From: Alkalimonas delamerensis
GTDB taxonomy: Bacteria; Pseudomonadota; Gammaproteobacteria; Enterobacterales; Alteromonadaceae
DNA: 64,000 bases
Direction: 5' to 3'
NCBI RefSeq assembly: GCF_030717955.1
Contig: NZ_JAUZVY010000002.1
Location: 186,001 to 250,000 of the forward strand
Part shown: piece after piece, positions 49,515-62,100 of the stretch
Layout of the letters: each line of letters starts with the position of its first letter
Numbering within the stretch: the stretch's first letter is position 1
The notes under the pieces: generated by a model
What the model was told of the DNA's origin: nothing
Seen by the model: only the letters and a program-made list of their open reading frames with translations
The model's database searches: none
Translations under genes and position numbers: made by a program

Positions 49515-50550
49515 GGTATTGGTGGTGGACGACTCTGCTTTAATCCGCAGTTTGCTGAGTGAAATCATTCGCAGTGAGCCGGAGTTTATCCTGGTGGGGG
49601 CAGCCAGTGACGCTTATGCTGCCCGCGACCTGGTCAACCTTCACCGGCCTGATGTCATTACACTGGACGTTGAAATGCCAAAAGTAGATGGCCTGACGTT
49701 CCTTGAGAAACTGATGAAAGCTCGGCCCACTGCAGTGGTGATGATTTCCAGTTTAACGGAGCAAGGCGCGGATGTGACCTTGCGCGCTTTGGAATTAGGT
49801 GCAGTGGATTACTTGGCCAAACCAAAACTGGATATTGCCCGTGGTATTGAACAATACCGGCAGGATATTGTGGCAAAAATTAAAGCGGCCTCAGTAGCCA
49901 AATTATCAAGAACCAAAAACTGCCAGCCCAAAAAAACGGCCAACCTGCGTTTTAAAACCACCGAAAAGATCATTGCCATTGGCGCCTCGACCGGCGGTAC
50001 CGAAGCCATTAAGGCGGTGCTCACTGAAATGCCGGTGGATAGCCCGGGTATAGTGATCACCCAGCATATGCCCGCAGGTTTTACCAGCAGCTTTGCCAGG
50101 CGGCTTGATGGCATGTGCCGGATCAGGGTATTGGAGGCGCAAGGAGGCGAACGCATCGTACCGGGGCATGCTTATTTAGCGCCGGGCGATCAACATTTAA
50201 CGGTGGTTCGCAGTGGTGCCGATTATCGCATTGAACTAACGGATGGCCCTCGGGTGTCGGGCCATAAACCTTCTGTGGATGTGATGTTTCAATCGGTGGC
50301 TGATGCGGTCGGTGCCAATGCGCTCGCGGTTATTCTTACCGGCATGGGCAAGGACGGTGCTGTCGGTATTCGCTGCATTGCGGAGCAGGGCGGTTTTACC
50401 ATGGCGCAGGACGAAGCCACGTCCCTGATTTTTGGCATGCCACAAGAAGCCATTAAAACCGGTTGCGTAAAGAAAGTGGTGCCGTTGGATGAAGTGAGTC
50501 AGCGCCTGATTGAAGTGCTGAACCTCATGGGGAAAGAGTACCGAATTTAG
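49507..50550 (+). CDS. cheB: Chemotaxis methylesterase/deamidase CheB
   Basis: The 347-residue protein has a receiver (KVLVVDDSALIRSLLSEIIR, D54 in ITLDVEMPKVDG, Lys in YLAKPK) and a C-terminal methylesterase with catalytic Ser in AIGASTGGTEAIKAVL, His in ITQHMPAGFTSSFARRL, and Asp in LTGMGKDGAVG. It removes receptor methyl groups when phosphorylated by CheA. ATG 49507 overlaps cheD by eight bases with GGAG upstream; the longer frame start at 49480 is unlikely. Confidence 0.94.
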   Translation: MIKVLVVDDSALIRSLLSEIIRSEPEFILVGAASDAYAARDLVNLHRPDVITLDVEMPKVDGLTFLEKLMKARPTAVVMISSLTEQGADVTLRALELGAVDYLAKPKLDIARGIEQYRQDIVAKIKAASVAKLSRTKNCQPKKTANLRFKTTEKIIAIGASTGGTEAIKAVLTEMPVDSPGIVITQHMPAGFTSSFARRLDGMCRIRVLEAQGGERIVPGHAYLAPGDQHLTVVRSGADYRIELTDGPRVSGHKPSVDVMFQSVADAVGANALAVILTGMGKDGAVGIRCIAEQGGFTMAQDEATSLIFGMPQEAIKTGCVKKVVPLDEVSQRLIEVLNLMGKEYRI

Positions 50551-50603
50551 TGGTATCTTGTGCGTGCTAAGCGGGATGCCATAAGTCATCTTGGGGGTTC
50601 GTT

Positions 50604-52622
50604 ATGCAAAAACCGCCATTACCGGATAACGAAACACAACGCTTGCAGGCACTGCAGCAATTGGCCGTGCTCGATACCGAGGCTGAAGAGCGCTTCGACC
50701 GGCTGACCCGGCTGGCCAGGCGGCTGTTCGATGTCCCTATTGCGCTGATCACCCTGGTTGATGCCGATCGGCAGTGGTTTAAATCGCGCCAGGGGCTGGA
50801 TGCCTGTGAAACCGGGCGCGACATCTCCTTTTGTGGCCATGCCATTTTGCAGCCAGATGTTTTTGTAGTGCCCGATGCCAGCAAGGATGATCGCTTTGCC
50901 GACAACCCCTTGGTCACCGGCGCACCGCATATCCGCTTTTATGCCGGTGCGCCGCTCAGAACTGCCAGCGGTTATCGCATTGGTACACTCTGTGTGATTG
51001 ACCGCCGGCCGCGGGTTCTGGATCAGGAAGCGCAGCACGCTTTGCGCGACCTGGCTGATTGTGTGGAGCGTGAGCTAAACACCCTGCTTGAGGAATATTT
51101 ACGACGAGCGCTGGACAGCAGTGAGGATCCACAGCAAAAACTAACTGTTCAGCAGCTGCTGGCCCGTCTGTTGCAGGTGTTAAGCCAAACCACCAATGGG
51201 GTGGTTATCACCGATCGTGATGGTTACGTGGCATGGGTGAACGATGGGTTTACCCGTATCACTGGGTATTCATTGGCTGAACTGCAGGGGCGAAAACCCG
51301 GTGCGGTGCTGCAAGGGCCTGATACGGACCCCAATACGGTGAAGCAGATCAGCCTGGCATTGGCAGGCGGAGCAGGCTTTGATGCCGATTTGATCAACTA
51401 CACCAAAGAGGGCACACCCTATTGGATCCGTATTCAATGCAATCCGTTACTTGATAGCTCTGGGACGATAGAAGGCTTCCTCGCCATTGAATCCGATGTC
51501 ACAGAGGAAGTCACACTCAAGCAGCAGTTGCGGCAACAGAAAAACTTTCTTGAAAACATATTTCAAAGCAATATCACCGCCATTACGGTGTTAAGCGACG
51601 ATGGCAGGCTGATCAAAGTCAATCGTGGTGCTGCGGCTATTTTGGGGCTTGAAGAACAACAGCTTGAAGATGGCTCCATTGGTTACAGTGATCCTATCTG
51701 GCATATCACGGATCTGCAAGGTTTGCCCATTTCACCCGAGCAACTGCCTTTTTCTCAATTAAAAGCCGGCAAAGAATCTGTGATTGATTATCGCCACAAT
51801 ATTGTTTGGCCCAATGGCAACTTTCGTACGCTTTCCATCAATGGCGCTGTGGTGCCGAATACAGAAGAATCAGGGACTCAATATGTGTTTTCCATCCGCG
51901 ACATTACCGAGCAGTTGCGGGTTGAGCAACTAAAGAGCGACTTTGTTGCGACCGTCAGCCACGAACTGCGCACCCCACTGACTTCCATTCATGGGGTATT
52001 GGCTATTTTGTCTGCTGGTAAGCTGGGCCAGTTGAGTGAGAAGGCTGAGCGGATGATTGGGATCGCCTACGAAAACAGCGAGCGTTTGGGAGTATTGATC
52101 AACGATCTGCTCGATATGGAAAAATTAGCCGCGGGTAAGATGTCCCTCGATATACAGCAGCAGCCCCTGCTCCCCTTGCTGGCGCTGGCTGTGCGCGATA
52201 ATCAGGGCTATGCCGTCCGGTATGGCGTGCGTCTTGTGCTGGACGCGGCTGATCACGGCTATCAGGTCGCAGTCGATGCAAACCGCTTGCAGCAGGTCCT
52301 GGCCAACTTGTTATCCAATGCCGCCAAGTTTTCTCCCAAAGGGGCCGAAGTGCTGATCACCGCACACCGCAAGGATGGCGTGGTTCGGGTGAGTGTGCAG
52401 GATCATGGCCCAGGCATTCCTGCGGCGTTTCACGATCGTATTTTCCAGCGCTTCGCCCAGGCGGACGCCTCAAATACACGCCAAAAAGGCGGTACTGGCT
52501 TGGGCCTTGCCATCAGCCGTGAATTGGTTGAGCAGATGGGCGGAAGCATTGGTTTTGACTCTATCGAGAGCAAGGGAACGACCTTCTGGTTCGAACTGCC
52601 GTTGAGTGCATCACCGACTTGA
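50604..52622 (+). CDS. GAF-PAS-PAS sensor histidine kinase
   Basis: The 672-residue soluble kinase has a GAF domain (about 10-160; IALITLVDADRQWFKSRQGL, DISFCGHAI), a PAS domain of LOV-like sequence (GRKPGAVLQGPDTDPNTV, LINYTKEGTPYWIRIQ) that lacks the photoactive Cys, a second PAS, then H-box ATVSHELRTPLTSIHG with His near 453 and ATPase domain (VLANLLSNAAKFSP, VQDHGPGIPAAFHDRIF, GGTGLGLAISREL). It is first of four tandem kinases with similar C-terminal halves. No receiver is attached, so partner regulators must lie elsewhere in the locus. Confidence 0.9.
   Translation: MQKPPLPDNETQRLQALQQLAVLDTEAEERFDRLTRLARRLFDVPIALITLVDADRQWFKSRQGLDACETGRDISFCGHAILQPDVFVVPDASKDDRFADNPLVTGAPHIRFYAGAPLRTASGYRIGTLCVIDRRPRVLDQEAQHALRDLADCVERELNTLLEEYLRRALDSSEDPQQKLTVQQLLARLLQVLSQTTNGVVITDRDGYVAWVNDGFTRITGYSLAELQGRKPGAVLQGPDTDPNTVKQISLALAGGAGFDADLINYTKEGTPYWIRIQCNPLLDSSGTIEGFLAIESDVTEEVTLKQQLRQQKNFLENIFQSNITAITVLSDDGRLIKVNRGAAAILGLEEQQLEDGSIGYSDPIWHITDLQGLPISPEQLPFSQLKAGKESVIDYRHNIVWPNGNFRTLSINGAVVPNTEESGTQYVFSIRDITEQLRVEQLKSDFVATVSHELRTPLTSIHGVLAILSAGKLGQLSEKAERMIGIAYENSERLGVLINDLLDMEKLAAGKMSLDIQQQPLLPLLALAVRDNQGYAVRYGVRLVLDAADHGYQVAVDANRLQQVLANLLSNAAKFSPKGAEVLITAHRKDGVVRVSVQDHGPGIPAAFHDRIFQRFAQADASNTRQKGGTGLGLAISRELVEQMGGSIGFDSIESKGTTFWFELPLSASPT
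52389..52604 (+). repeat. Copy 1 of a duplicated kinase ATPase segment
   Basis: A 216-base segment encoding the end of the kinase ATPase domain. It is clearly related to the segments at 54115-54330 and 56370-56585, with the same length and long runs of identity, but is the most divergent of the three. Confidence 0.7.
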
Positions 52623-52641
52623 TGGTGCAACAAGCAAATGA

Positions 52642-54374
52642 GTGGAGGCTACAATCATCATTGCCTGGATATCAAAACAACTGGAGCGGCTCAATCCGCG
52701 AGTGATCCCAGAGAAACAGGACTTTGCCAGGCTGCAGGTAAGGATGCTCCATGTGATTACTTTATTGCTTGCCTGGTCGTCGACGATTGGTATTGGCATT
52801 GCCACCCTGCGTGCCGTCACTATCGGCTGGCATTCTTTTATGTGGTTGCACCTGCTGATAGTGGTTGGCTTATGGAGTGTGGTCTTTCTGCGCCAGATGC
52901 TTTCATACCGCACGCGCTGCCTGTTGTTGATAGGTTTACTATATCTGGGTGCTGTTGCCGGCTATGTTGGGCTGGGGCCGGCAGCAGACGCTAAGGTTGT
53001 CTTCGTTTTTATCGCCCTGATGAGCGCCTTGTTTTTACCTTTAGGCTGGATGTTGGCCATTTGGGGGGGGCTGGCTATCGCTTTGGTGTTGCTGGGTAGC
53101 GGCTGGGTGATGGGGTTATTAAGCTTTAAACCCGATTTTTCAACTTACGCGGCGGATCCACTGGTATGGGCTACCGGCATATGGACTGTGTTGGTTTATA
53201 GTTGCGTTGTTGCTTATGCCACTTACGTGATTATTTCTCTTCTACATCGCAAGAGTAAGCAAATCGAAGCGCAAGCAAAACATACACAAGTGCTGCTTGA
53301 TAGTATTGAAGACAGCATCATCGCTACAGACTTGATCGGAATAATTAAATACGCTAACCCTTCAGCGTTACGGAGCTTTTGCTATTCTCATCAGCAACTA
53401 ATAGGGAAAAGTATCAGCTGGTTGCTGCCTGATCTTATTAAGTCAATGAAAGATCCTACGCTGAGACCCTTTGCTATTTCTGGGAGCAACGCAAGCCCTC
53501 TGTCTTCGCCTGTCAACTGGCGAGTAACCGACGGTATCAGGAGCGACGGCAGTCGATTTCCGGTTGAGCTAACTATCACTGAAGTCGAACAGGCAGGTAC
53601 CAGCGAGTATCTGGTGACTGCGCGAGATATCACCGAGCGCAAACGGATGGAGCGAGTCAAGGATGAATTTGTTTCGACCGTGAGCCATGAGTTGCGCACC
53701 CCCTTAACCGCGATTCATGGCGTCTTGAAAATTCTATCTGCTGGTACATTTGGCCAGTTGCATGAAAAAACACAGCAAATGGTATCTATTGCCTGTAAAA
53801 ACAGTGAACGTCTAACCTACTTAATTAACGATCTGCTCGATATGGAAAAACTGGCGGCGGGCCAGATGCGTTTTGAGATACAGCAGCAGCCACTGTTTCC
53901 GCTGCTGGCACAGGCCGTACGCGATAACCAGGGCTATGCTGACAGGTATGAAGTACGTTTGGTGCTGGACGAAATTGATCACGGCTATCGGGTTGCAGTA
54001 GACGCTGATCGCTTGCAGCAGGTATTGGCCAACCTGCTATCCAACGCCGCCAAGTTTTCCCCCAAAGGTGGCGAGGTTGTGATCATGGCACACAGACAGG
54101 ATGGCGGAGTGCGGGTGAGTGTGCAGGACCAAGGCCCGGGCATCCCTGCGAAGTTTCATGACCGGATTTTTCAGAAATTTGCCCAGGCCGATAGCTCCGA
54201 CACCCGCCAGCAAGGGGGCACTGGGCTGGGCCTTGCCATCAGCCGCGAATTGATAAAACGAATGGACGGAAGCATTGGTTTTGCCTCCACCGAAGGCGAG
54301 GGAGCCACCTTCTGGTTCGAACTGCCGTTGGCTGGGGGTGAATGGGGCAAGCAAGGTTTTACAGGGGGCGAGCA

Positions 54375-54378
<4 letters not shown>
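52642..54378 (+). CDS. Membrane-anchored PAS sensor histidine kinase
   Basis: The 578-residue kinase has about six hydrophobic helices in residues 35-200 (LHVITLLLAWSSTIGIGIAT, LHLLIVVGLWSVVFL, LLLIGLLYLGAVAGYVGL and others), a PAS domain (about 215-335; SIEDSIIATDLIGIIKYANP), the H-box STVSHELRTPLTAIHG with His near 349, and an intact ATPase domain. GTG 52642 is used as start, but it lacks a good ribosome site; ATG 52744 is an alternative that would keep all the helices. It overlaps the next kinase by four bases. Confidence 0.87.
54115..54330 (+). repeat. Copy 2 of a duplicated kinase ATPase segment
   Basis: This 216-base segment is nearly identical to 56370-56585. They share uninterrupted runs such as the stretch encoding GIPAKFHDRIFQKFAQADSS with only a few third-base changes. 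The similarity is higher than for the rest of the two genes, which points to recent duplication or gene conversion. Confidence 0.8.
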
Positions 54379-56605
<2,227 letters not shown>

Positions 56606-56609
<4 letters not shown>

Positions 56610-59038
56610 ATCATTCAAACCGACCAGCGCTCAGCCGTCGCAACAAAGTGCTGGCCACCTTGCTGCTTGCGGTACTCTCGGTACTGGGGAATTACCTGAG
56701 CCTGCCGTTGTTTTTTGGTGTGGATTTTATCTTTGGTTCTATTGCGGTCATGCTGGCGGTGGTGTTGTTAGGGACAGTACCGGCAGTACTGGTCGCGTTT
56801 GCCGGTGGGCTGTACACCCTGGTGTTATGGGGACACCCCTATGCGCTGGTGATTTTCAGCGTGGAAGCACTGGCCATGGCACTGCTGTATCAGCGTGGCT
56901 GGCGCAACCTGGTGTTGGCAAATTTGCTTTACTGGTTGGTGTTAGGCATGCCATTGGTTTTGCTATTTTATTACGGTCTGCTTGGCATGAACTCGGAAGC
57001 GACTGGCTTAATCGCACTCAAACAAATGCTTAATGGCTGCTTTAACACTTTAATGGCTGGGTTGTTGCTGTTACTGGCTAAGCTTGCCAACAAAAAAGTG
57101 ATGGCTTTTACCGGAAAGGCGGAGCTGCCTGCGTTGTTATTTCATTCTAGTTTATTGCTGAGTCTGCTTGCTGGCACAGTGCCGATTATCTACGAGAGTT
57201 ACAGCCAACAATTCACACAAGAAACCTTTGTTTACCAACGCCTGAACGAGCGGGCAGGCCAGTTCGTCACACATTTGAACGTCAAGTTGGCTGATGAACG
57301 GCAAGGTAAAGCCGAAGGTGCAATGCAGCCAGATCTCGATGCAACGGATGCTGCGGGAGTCTTTGCAAAGATAGCAAACTACCTTGCAGCGCTGCCTGTC
57401 GATGATGCGATAAGTCTTGCTATTGTCAATTCGAGTGGGGATGTTGTTGCTTCCCGGAGGGCGGCATTAAGCCAACTGACTGAAGGCCAGTTTAAACCTG
57501 CCCTAGACGGTTTAGACATATGGCTGCCATCCAGTGCCAGATCGGTGATGCAGCGATGGAGGCAAGGCATCTATCGAATACAACTGCCGCTTGAAGGGCA
57601 TGATCCGTTGGCGGCGGTGCAGGCGTTTTTGCCTGCAGAATCTTTGGTTCGTACGCTGCAGTCTCAACGCTTAGAGCTATTAATGATGTTGACGCTGATT
57701 TTCCTGGGGGCTGTTGCACTGTCGCATGGGCTTAGTATTGCGATCAGCCGCCCTTTGCGCCAATTAGAAATGGATAGCAAGCAGCTGGAGCGCAAGATTG
57801 CTGATGGCCACGAAGCGTTGCTGCAACCGTCGAATATTAAAGAATATGACAGCCTGATTAACACGCTTTTGCACATAAGTGCGGTGCTAGCTTGTAGCTT
57901 TAAAGAATTAAAACAAGCGGAAACCGATTTAAAGGGGCAGGTGCAAGCTCAGACGCAAGCGCTTCAGCACACAGCCGAAAGGCTGCAAAATATACTAAAC
58001 ACCATCATGGATGGAATTATAACGATTAATGAGCGCGGGATGATTGAATCGGTCAACCCGGCTGCAGTTCAGCTTTTCGGTTACAGTGCTGAAGAAATGC
58101 TGGGCCACAATGTCAGTATTTTGATGCCAAGCCCACATCGTGAGGCACATGACAGCTACATGCAATGCTATCAGGCTGGAGCCCCAGCTCAAATTATTGG
58201 CGTAGGTCGCCAGTTACAAGGCCAGCGAAAAGATGGCAGTGTATTTGATATGGAGCTGCAAATTACCGAAATGTTCGAGCATGGCGTGCGCCATTATGTT
58301 GGTTCGGTGCGGGATATCTCACTACGTTTGGCGGTTGAAAAACAAAAATCCCAGTTTGTGTCTACCGTAAGCCATGAGTTACGTACTCCGCTGACCGCCA
58401 TATGCGGGGCCTTAGACATGGTGGCTTCAGGCAAATTGGGGGCCTTGAATAAGCCTGCGGAAAAACTGATCGGGCTGGCCAGACACAATAGCCAGCGGTT
58501 GCGGTTTTTGATTAATGATTTATTGGATCTGGAGAAACTGACCCAGGGCAAACTGGAGTTCGATTTGCAAATTCAGCCATTGCAGCCATTGTTGCAGCAA
58601 GCCGTCGATAGTCACCAAACTTATAGTGTTGAACAGCACATTGATATTGAACTTGAACTGCCGGCTGAGGAGTTATTCGTTCGGGTTGACGGACAACGTT
58701 TGCAGCAAGTGCTGGCCAATTTGTTGTCGAATGCGATTAAGTTTTCACCGGCAGACAGCAAGGTGCAGCTAAAAGGGCAACAAATAGCGAATAAAGTAAG
58801 GGTGTCGGTAACCGATAGCGGCCCGGGTGTGCCAGAGGCTTTCAAATCACGACTGTTTGAGCGTTTTAGTCAGGCCGATAGTTCCGACGCACGTCAGCAT
58901 GAGGGTACAGGATTGGGTCTGGCGATCTGTCGTGAGCTTATGGCACAAATGGATGGCTGCATAGGCTTTGAATCTGCTGAAGGGCAGGGGGCCACGTTTT
59001 GGTTTGAATTGCCATTACGTTCAAAAAGAGACTCATAA
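56606..59038 (+). CDS. Membrane histidine kinase with FixL-type heme PAS domain
   Basis: The 810-residue kinase has a multi-helix MASE1-like membrane domain (about 15-165), a further helix, a periplasmic region (about 205-350), a last helix (VALSHGLSIAI nearby), HAMP-like linker, and a PAS domain (about 455-575). The PAS carries the FixL heme signature: H515 in REAHDSYMQCY and R535 in AQIIGVGRQLQG, 20 residues apart as H200 and R220 in Bradyrhizobium FixL. The H-box STVSHELRTPLTAICG has His near 590, followed by a complete ATPase domain. It is the fourth tandem kinase and probably responds to oxygen. Confidence 0.87.
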
Positions 59039-59050
59039 AAGGTTAATACC

Positions 59051-59164
59051 ATGCCAAAACATGATAGGCAGTTGTTATCCGATAGCAGTATGGCAAGGCA
59101 AACGGTAGCGGCTGCGAATATCGATGACTGCTTGTTTTTGCAGCACTGTCAGCAATTCAGTTAA
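59051..59164 (+). CDS. Possible 37-residue small protein
   Basis: A short frame MPKHDRQLLSDSSMARQTVA then AANIDDCLFLQHCQQFS lies in the 143-base gap between two kinase genes. AAAAGG stands eight bases before its ATG, and it ends 18 bases before the next gene. No family is recognised. It could be a leader peptide, a small protein or chance. Confidence 0.3.
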   Translation: MPKHDRQLLSDSSMARQTVAAANIDDCLFLQHCQQFS

Positions 59165-59181
59165 AGGTTTAGGGGGCGCGT

Positions 59182-62100
59182 ATGACGGTTTATACTTTTT
59201 CTTCAGACCGTTTTGCCAACAGCTTTCCTGTTATCAACGGGAGAGTGCTTGTCGAAAAGTATTATCAGCTGTTAACACAGTTATTTCCCAAACATGGGAT
59301 CTTTATTCTTTTGACCAATGCGCAGGGTGACATTTTTTTGGACACCTCACCGCATCATTATCAGTTTAAGCAGCCCGGCACTTTGTTGCATCTGCTTGCC
59401 GGTGGCAGCAGTGTCCTTTTTACAAATGATCTGACCAAACCACCCTATCGTGCTCTGTTTCAACAGGCAAGCGAGCAAAAGGTGTGTTTTTTTGTCTGTT
59501 CTGCCCTTAAACGCTCTGATGGCCTCATCATGGGTGCTTTTGGCGTGATAGGGGAGCGGAAAAAGTCGCTTTTACTCGATGAAAAAGCATTTATCGCCTG
59601 GCTGGCAGATAATCTGGCAGATGAAATTCAGCTAGGGAGCTTACCAGAAGCTATCGAACCTCTTGAAGAGTACCAGTTCCCGGAAGCCATTATCCCCTTT
59701 CTCGATGATATTTACATGATGTCTGATCCGGAAGGCGTTATTATTAGCATGGCTGAACAGGTTCCGGCGTCAGTCCGCGATACCATTGCCAAGCAAGGAG
59801 GCACCTTAGACACGGTGTTTGGTAAAAATAATACGAGCTTTTTTCATGAACTGATCACGCTCACCGAAGCGACCCATAACAAGCAAACCAACATATTGCA
59901 ACTGGCTTGTCGCAGCAAAGAGCTGTTGTATTCAGTTAGCTGCAACCGTTTTTCTGCTGGCTGGTATTTGTTTACCTTCTCCGATATCACGGAACGCAAT
60001 CGATTAAGAGAGTTGCTTGAGAGTCGTAAACAACTGCTTGAAGGCATGGTTCAGGCCGCAAATGTGGGTATTTTGCTGCTGAATGAAGCAGGCCAGGTTC
60101 TTTATTGCAATCATCAGGCTGCACTGTGGTTGTCTATTGAGGCGGCGAGCACAACAGTTAGCTTGCCTGCTGAACACTGGCCTGACGATCCTACTCTTAG
60201 CAAAGAACTAAGCCCATTCCGATGGCTTTTTACGCAGCAGCAAACGTTGAAAGACCATCGTTACCACTTTGAAGCAGCGAATGCCGAGCTAAAAGTGCTC
60301 AGCATTACGGCAACCCTTGCCTCGCAACAATTGGATGGCGTTTCGCAGGCTACCTTTTTTATCAAAGATGTGACCGAACGAGCTCAAATAGAGCAGGCCA
60401 TGATAGACATGGATGCGCAGATGCAATTTTTATTGCAATCAAGTCCGGTGGTGATTTATCAGCGCATGTTTTTGCCTAAGCCGGTGCTCAGCTACATCAG
60501 TCCGAATGCCAATGCTATTTTGGGATTCCCTGCAGATAAGCTATCCGATGGAACTATTGAATGGCAAAGCCTGGTTCATCCAGAGGACTGGGCAGGGTTG
60601 GAAAGCGAGTTTTCTTCACCCAAGCAGACCTTATTGGAGTACCGGCTAAAAGTAGCTGACAAAAATGAGTACCGTTGGTTTAAGGATGTGCGGCATTTTA
60701 TTGAGGGGGATATCCCAGGTTGTATCGGAGCCTTGTTGGATATTACCGACCGAAAATTGCAAGAGCAGCAATTGGAGCAAGCTCAAATGCGATTTGAGCA
60801 GCTAACGAAACACCTACCGGGTATGCTGTATCAGTTTCAACGCAATCCTGACGGCAGCAGCTGTTTTCCTTTTAGTACCCTAGGGATACAACAAATTTAT
60901 GGCGTAACGCCAGAGCAAGTGCGTCTTGATGCCAGCCTGGCATTTGCTGTATTGCATCCGGATGATATTGAACGGGTTGTGCAGAGCATAGAGCATTCGG
61001 CCAGTACCCTGGAGACCTGGCAATGCCGTTACCGCGTGCTGCTGGGTACACAACAGCTCTGGGTCCAGGGGTTAGCGACACCCACCCGACTGGAGAATGG
61101 TGCCGTACTTTGGCATGGTTATATCCATGATGTTTCGGAGCAGCAAGCGGTTATGTTGCAGGCGCAGAAATTTCAGGGGGAGTTATCGGCTACTTTAAAC
61201 AGCCTGAATGATGCCGTTGTGACCATTGATGCCCAAGGCACTGTGGTGAGTGTGAATCCGGCCACAACCAAAATGTTTGGTTACAGCCCTGAGGAGTTGC
61301 TGGGCAATAACATTTCCATGTTGATGCCTGAGCAGACCGCGCGTTTGCATGATGGTTATCTGGCAAGCTTCGCAAAAACAGGCCAGGCCAGTATTATTGG
61401 CATAGGCCGTGAAGTAGAAGCAAGGCACAAAGATGGCCACCTGATACCCATTGCCTTATCCATCTCGGAGATTGATTATGGAGACGAAAAACACTTTGTC
61501 GGGTGCTGCCATGATCTGACGCAGTTCAAGCAACAACAAACACAGTTGATGCACAGCGAAAAACTCAGTGCCGTTGGCCAACTAACCAGCAGCTTGGCGC
61601 ATGATTTTAATAATATTTTGGGCATTATCCGTGGTTATGCCGAAATGTTGCAGCAAGAAGCGGACGCTGTAGCGGAGTTGGCTCGCCCTATTGTGGATGC
61701 CAGCGATCGTGCTTCTGCCATTATTGCGCAGTTACTGGATTTTTCATCGACCAAACAGCGTAGTTTAAGCCATCTTCGTCTTGATCAACATTTGGAAAAG
61801 CTCGCACCTCTCATGCAAAAGGCGCTAAACAAAGATGTGACCTTAACCCTGGCATTAAACGCAAGCGGGGCCTGCATCAATGTGGAGCAGCCTGCTTTTG
61901 ATAATTCACTCATTAACCTGGCGGTCAATGCCAATCATGCTATGGCCGGCAGTGAAGATGCGGTTTTATCCATCACCACCGCCTGTTTCAACAGTCCTGT
62001 CCTTGCCAAAGAGCTTGGGAGAAAAGAGGATGCTTTTATTTCCATCTCATTTAAGGATAACGGCTGTGGCATGCCAAAAGATGTCCTTAAAAAAATATTC

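Noticed and set aside
51180..51500. LOV blue-light domain in the first tandem kinase
   Set aside because: The GRNCRFLQ motif reads GRKPGAVLQ here. Without the cysteine no LOV photocycle is possible.
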